This document shows positions 63,656 through 64,000 of a DNA stretch of 64,000 nucleotides, in pieces (position 1 is the stretch's first letter; the number at the start of each line of letters is the position of its first letter). Under the pieces are notes generated by a model that saw nothing but the letters and a program-made list of their open reading frames with translations, was not told the origin of the DNA and searched no databases. A program made the translations under genes and the position numbers. The DNA comes from Collinsella sp. TF05-9AC (GTDB taxonomy: Bacteria > Actinomycetota > Coriobacteriia > Coriobacteriales > Coriobacteriaceae). The DNA is taken from contig NZ_QSSH01000001.1 of NCBI RefSeq assembly GCF_003438495.1, positions 82,807 to 146,806 of the forward strand. Reading direction: 5' to 3'.

Positions 63656-63949
63656 ATGGAGATGGACGAGTTTGACGCCGTGGGCAGATTCGGCAAGTCC
63701 CCGGGCGGAGCCGTCGGGCTGACTGTCGTCGTCGAGTTTGAGTCGGGCGGCGAGGGCGGGGCGTTCGAGGTGGGTACTGCTCCGGAGGGGTCGACCGAAC
63801 TCGGGCGACTCGTCTCGGACGCACGCGACGAGGCCGACGCCTTGGTGGAGGACGGGGGCGGATGGACTGCCGTCCGCATCGGATTCGGCGACGTGGAGAG
63901 CATTGACTGCGAGAGCGGCCGGACCGTGTACGTTGCCGGAGAGGGGTGA
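63656..63949 (+). CDS. Small acidic hypothetical protein
   Basis: 97 residues from ATG 63656 with GGGGGAGGTAG upstream. It starts four bases after the DUF2958 stop, so they form one operon. The protein is very acidic, Gly-rich, with alternating strands (GLTVVVEFESGG, WTAVRIGFGDVESIDCESG, RTVYVAGEG) and a central helix. I recognise no family. The acidic, compact form recalls DNA-mimic or anti-restriction proteins, but that is only a guess. Confidence 0.6.
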   Translation: MEMDEFDAVGRFGKSPGGAVGLTVVVEFESGGEGGAFEVGTAPEGSTELGRLVSDARDEADALVEDGGGWTAVRIGFGDVESIDCESGRTVYVAGEG

Positions 63950-64000
63950 GGCGCATACGGAGAACGCGGGCATGCCATCGGCGTGCCCGCGCCAGCTCTT

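Overview
The window reads as a chromosomal segment of a GC-rich, gut-type actinobacterium of the Coriobacteriia, most likely Collinsella or a close relative. This is inferred from gene content and style: LPXTG pili with a class C sortase, glutamine synthetase III, a SARP/BTAD regulator, a tmRNA tag ending ALAA, and an indirect Glu/Gln-tRNA pathway (GatCAB). No database search was possible. Genes are dense, on both strands, with strong intrinsic terminators.

Layout. 1-9.1 kb: a sortase-assembled pilus locus (large adhesin, minor pilin, major pilin, srtC), interrupted by two nearly identical cassettes that each carry a LexA-like box and a 50-residue membrane peptide. 9.4-12.9 kb: gatCAB. 13.1-17.8 kb: an AraC-type regulator divergent from a YbtPQ-like ABC exporter-fold pair. 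18.3-20.7 kb: a DUF6110 protein and an atypical P-type ATPase. 20.8-21.7 kb: an RHH antitoxin/PIN toxin pair. 22.4-23.4 kb: tmRNA followed by a 62-bp hairpin array. 23.4-28.4 kb: patatin, rplM-rpsI, glmM, a PTS IIA protein and nagB (ribosome and amino-sugar metabolism). 28.8-31.8 kb: an orphan STAND/SARP regulator. 31.9-39.3 kb (minus strand): yhbY, a methyltransferase, a UPF0210 protein, and a metF / MetH-activation / metH operon. 39.7-46.9 kb: glutamine synthetase III, tRNA-Glu, a fused MurT-GatD and two TPR-like proteins. 47.4-57.2 kb: Fe-alcohol dehydrogenase, glycerol dehydrogenase, a polyferredoxin, ychF, small regulators, asparaginase and guaA. 57.7-64 kb: an accessory island next to the guaA 3' end with an RHH regulator, a type III restriction-modification system and a DUF2958 gene.

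Most striking. Two poly-G tracts interrupt genes that are otherwise open on both sides: G10 in the pilus adhesin and G8 in the type III methyltransferase. Losing one G (adhesin) or gaining one G (mod) restores a full-length protein, so both look phase-variable and both are OFF in this copy. The island may therefore be a phasevarion, under an RHH regulator with three TACGTAAT iterons. The tandem SOS-box/membrane-peptide cassettes are the best candidate for an undescribed system, TisB-like in logic. Other points of interest are two ~135-143-bp nested perfect palindromes, the covarying hairpin array beside tmRNA, the single-chain MurT-GatD, and several MITE- or REP-like elements.
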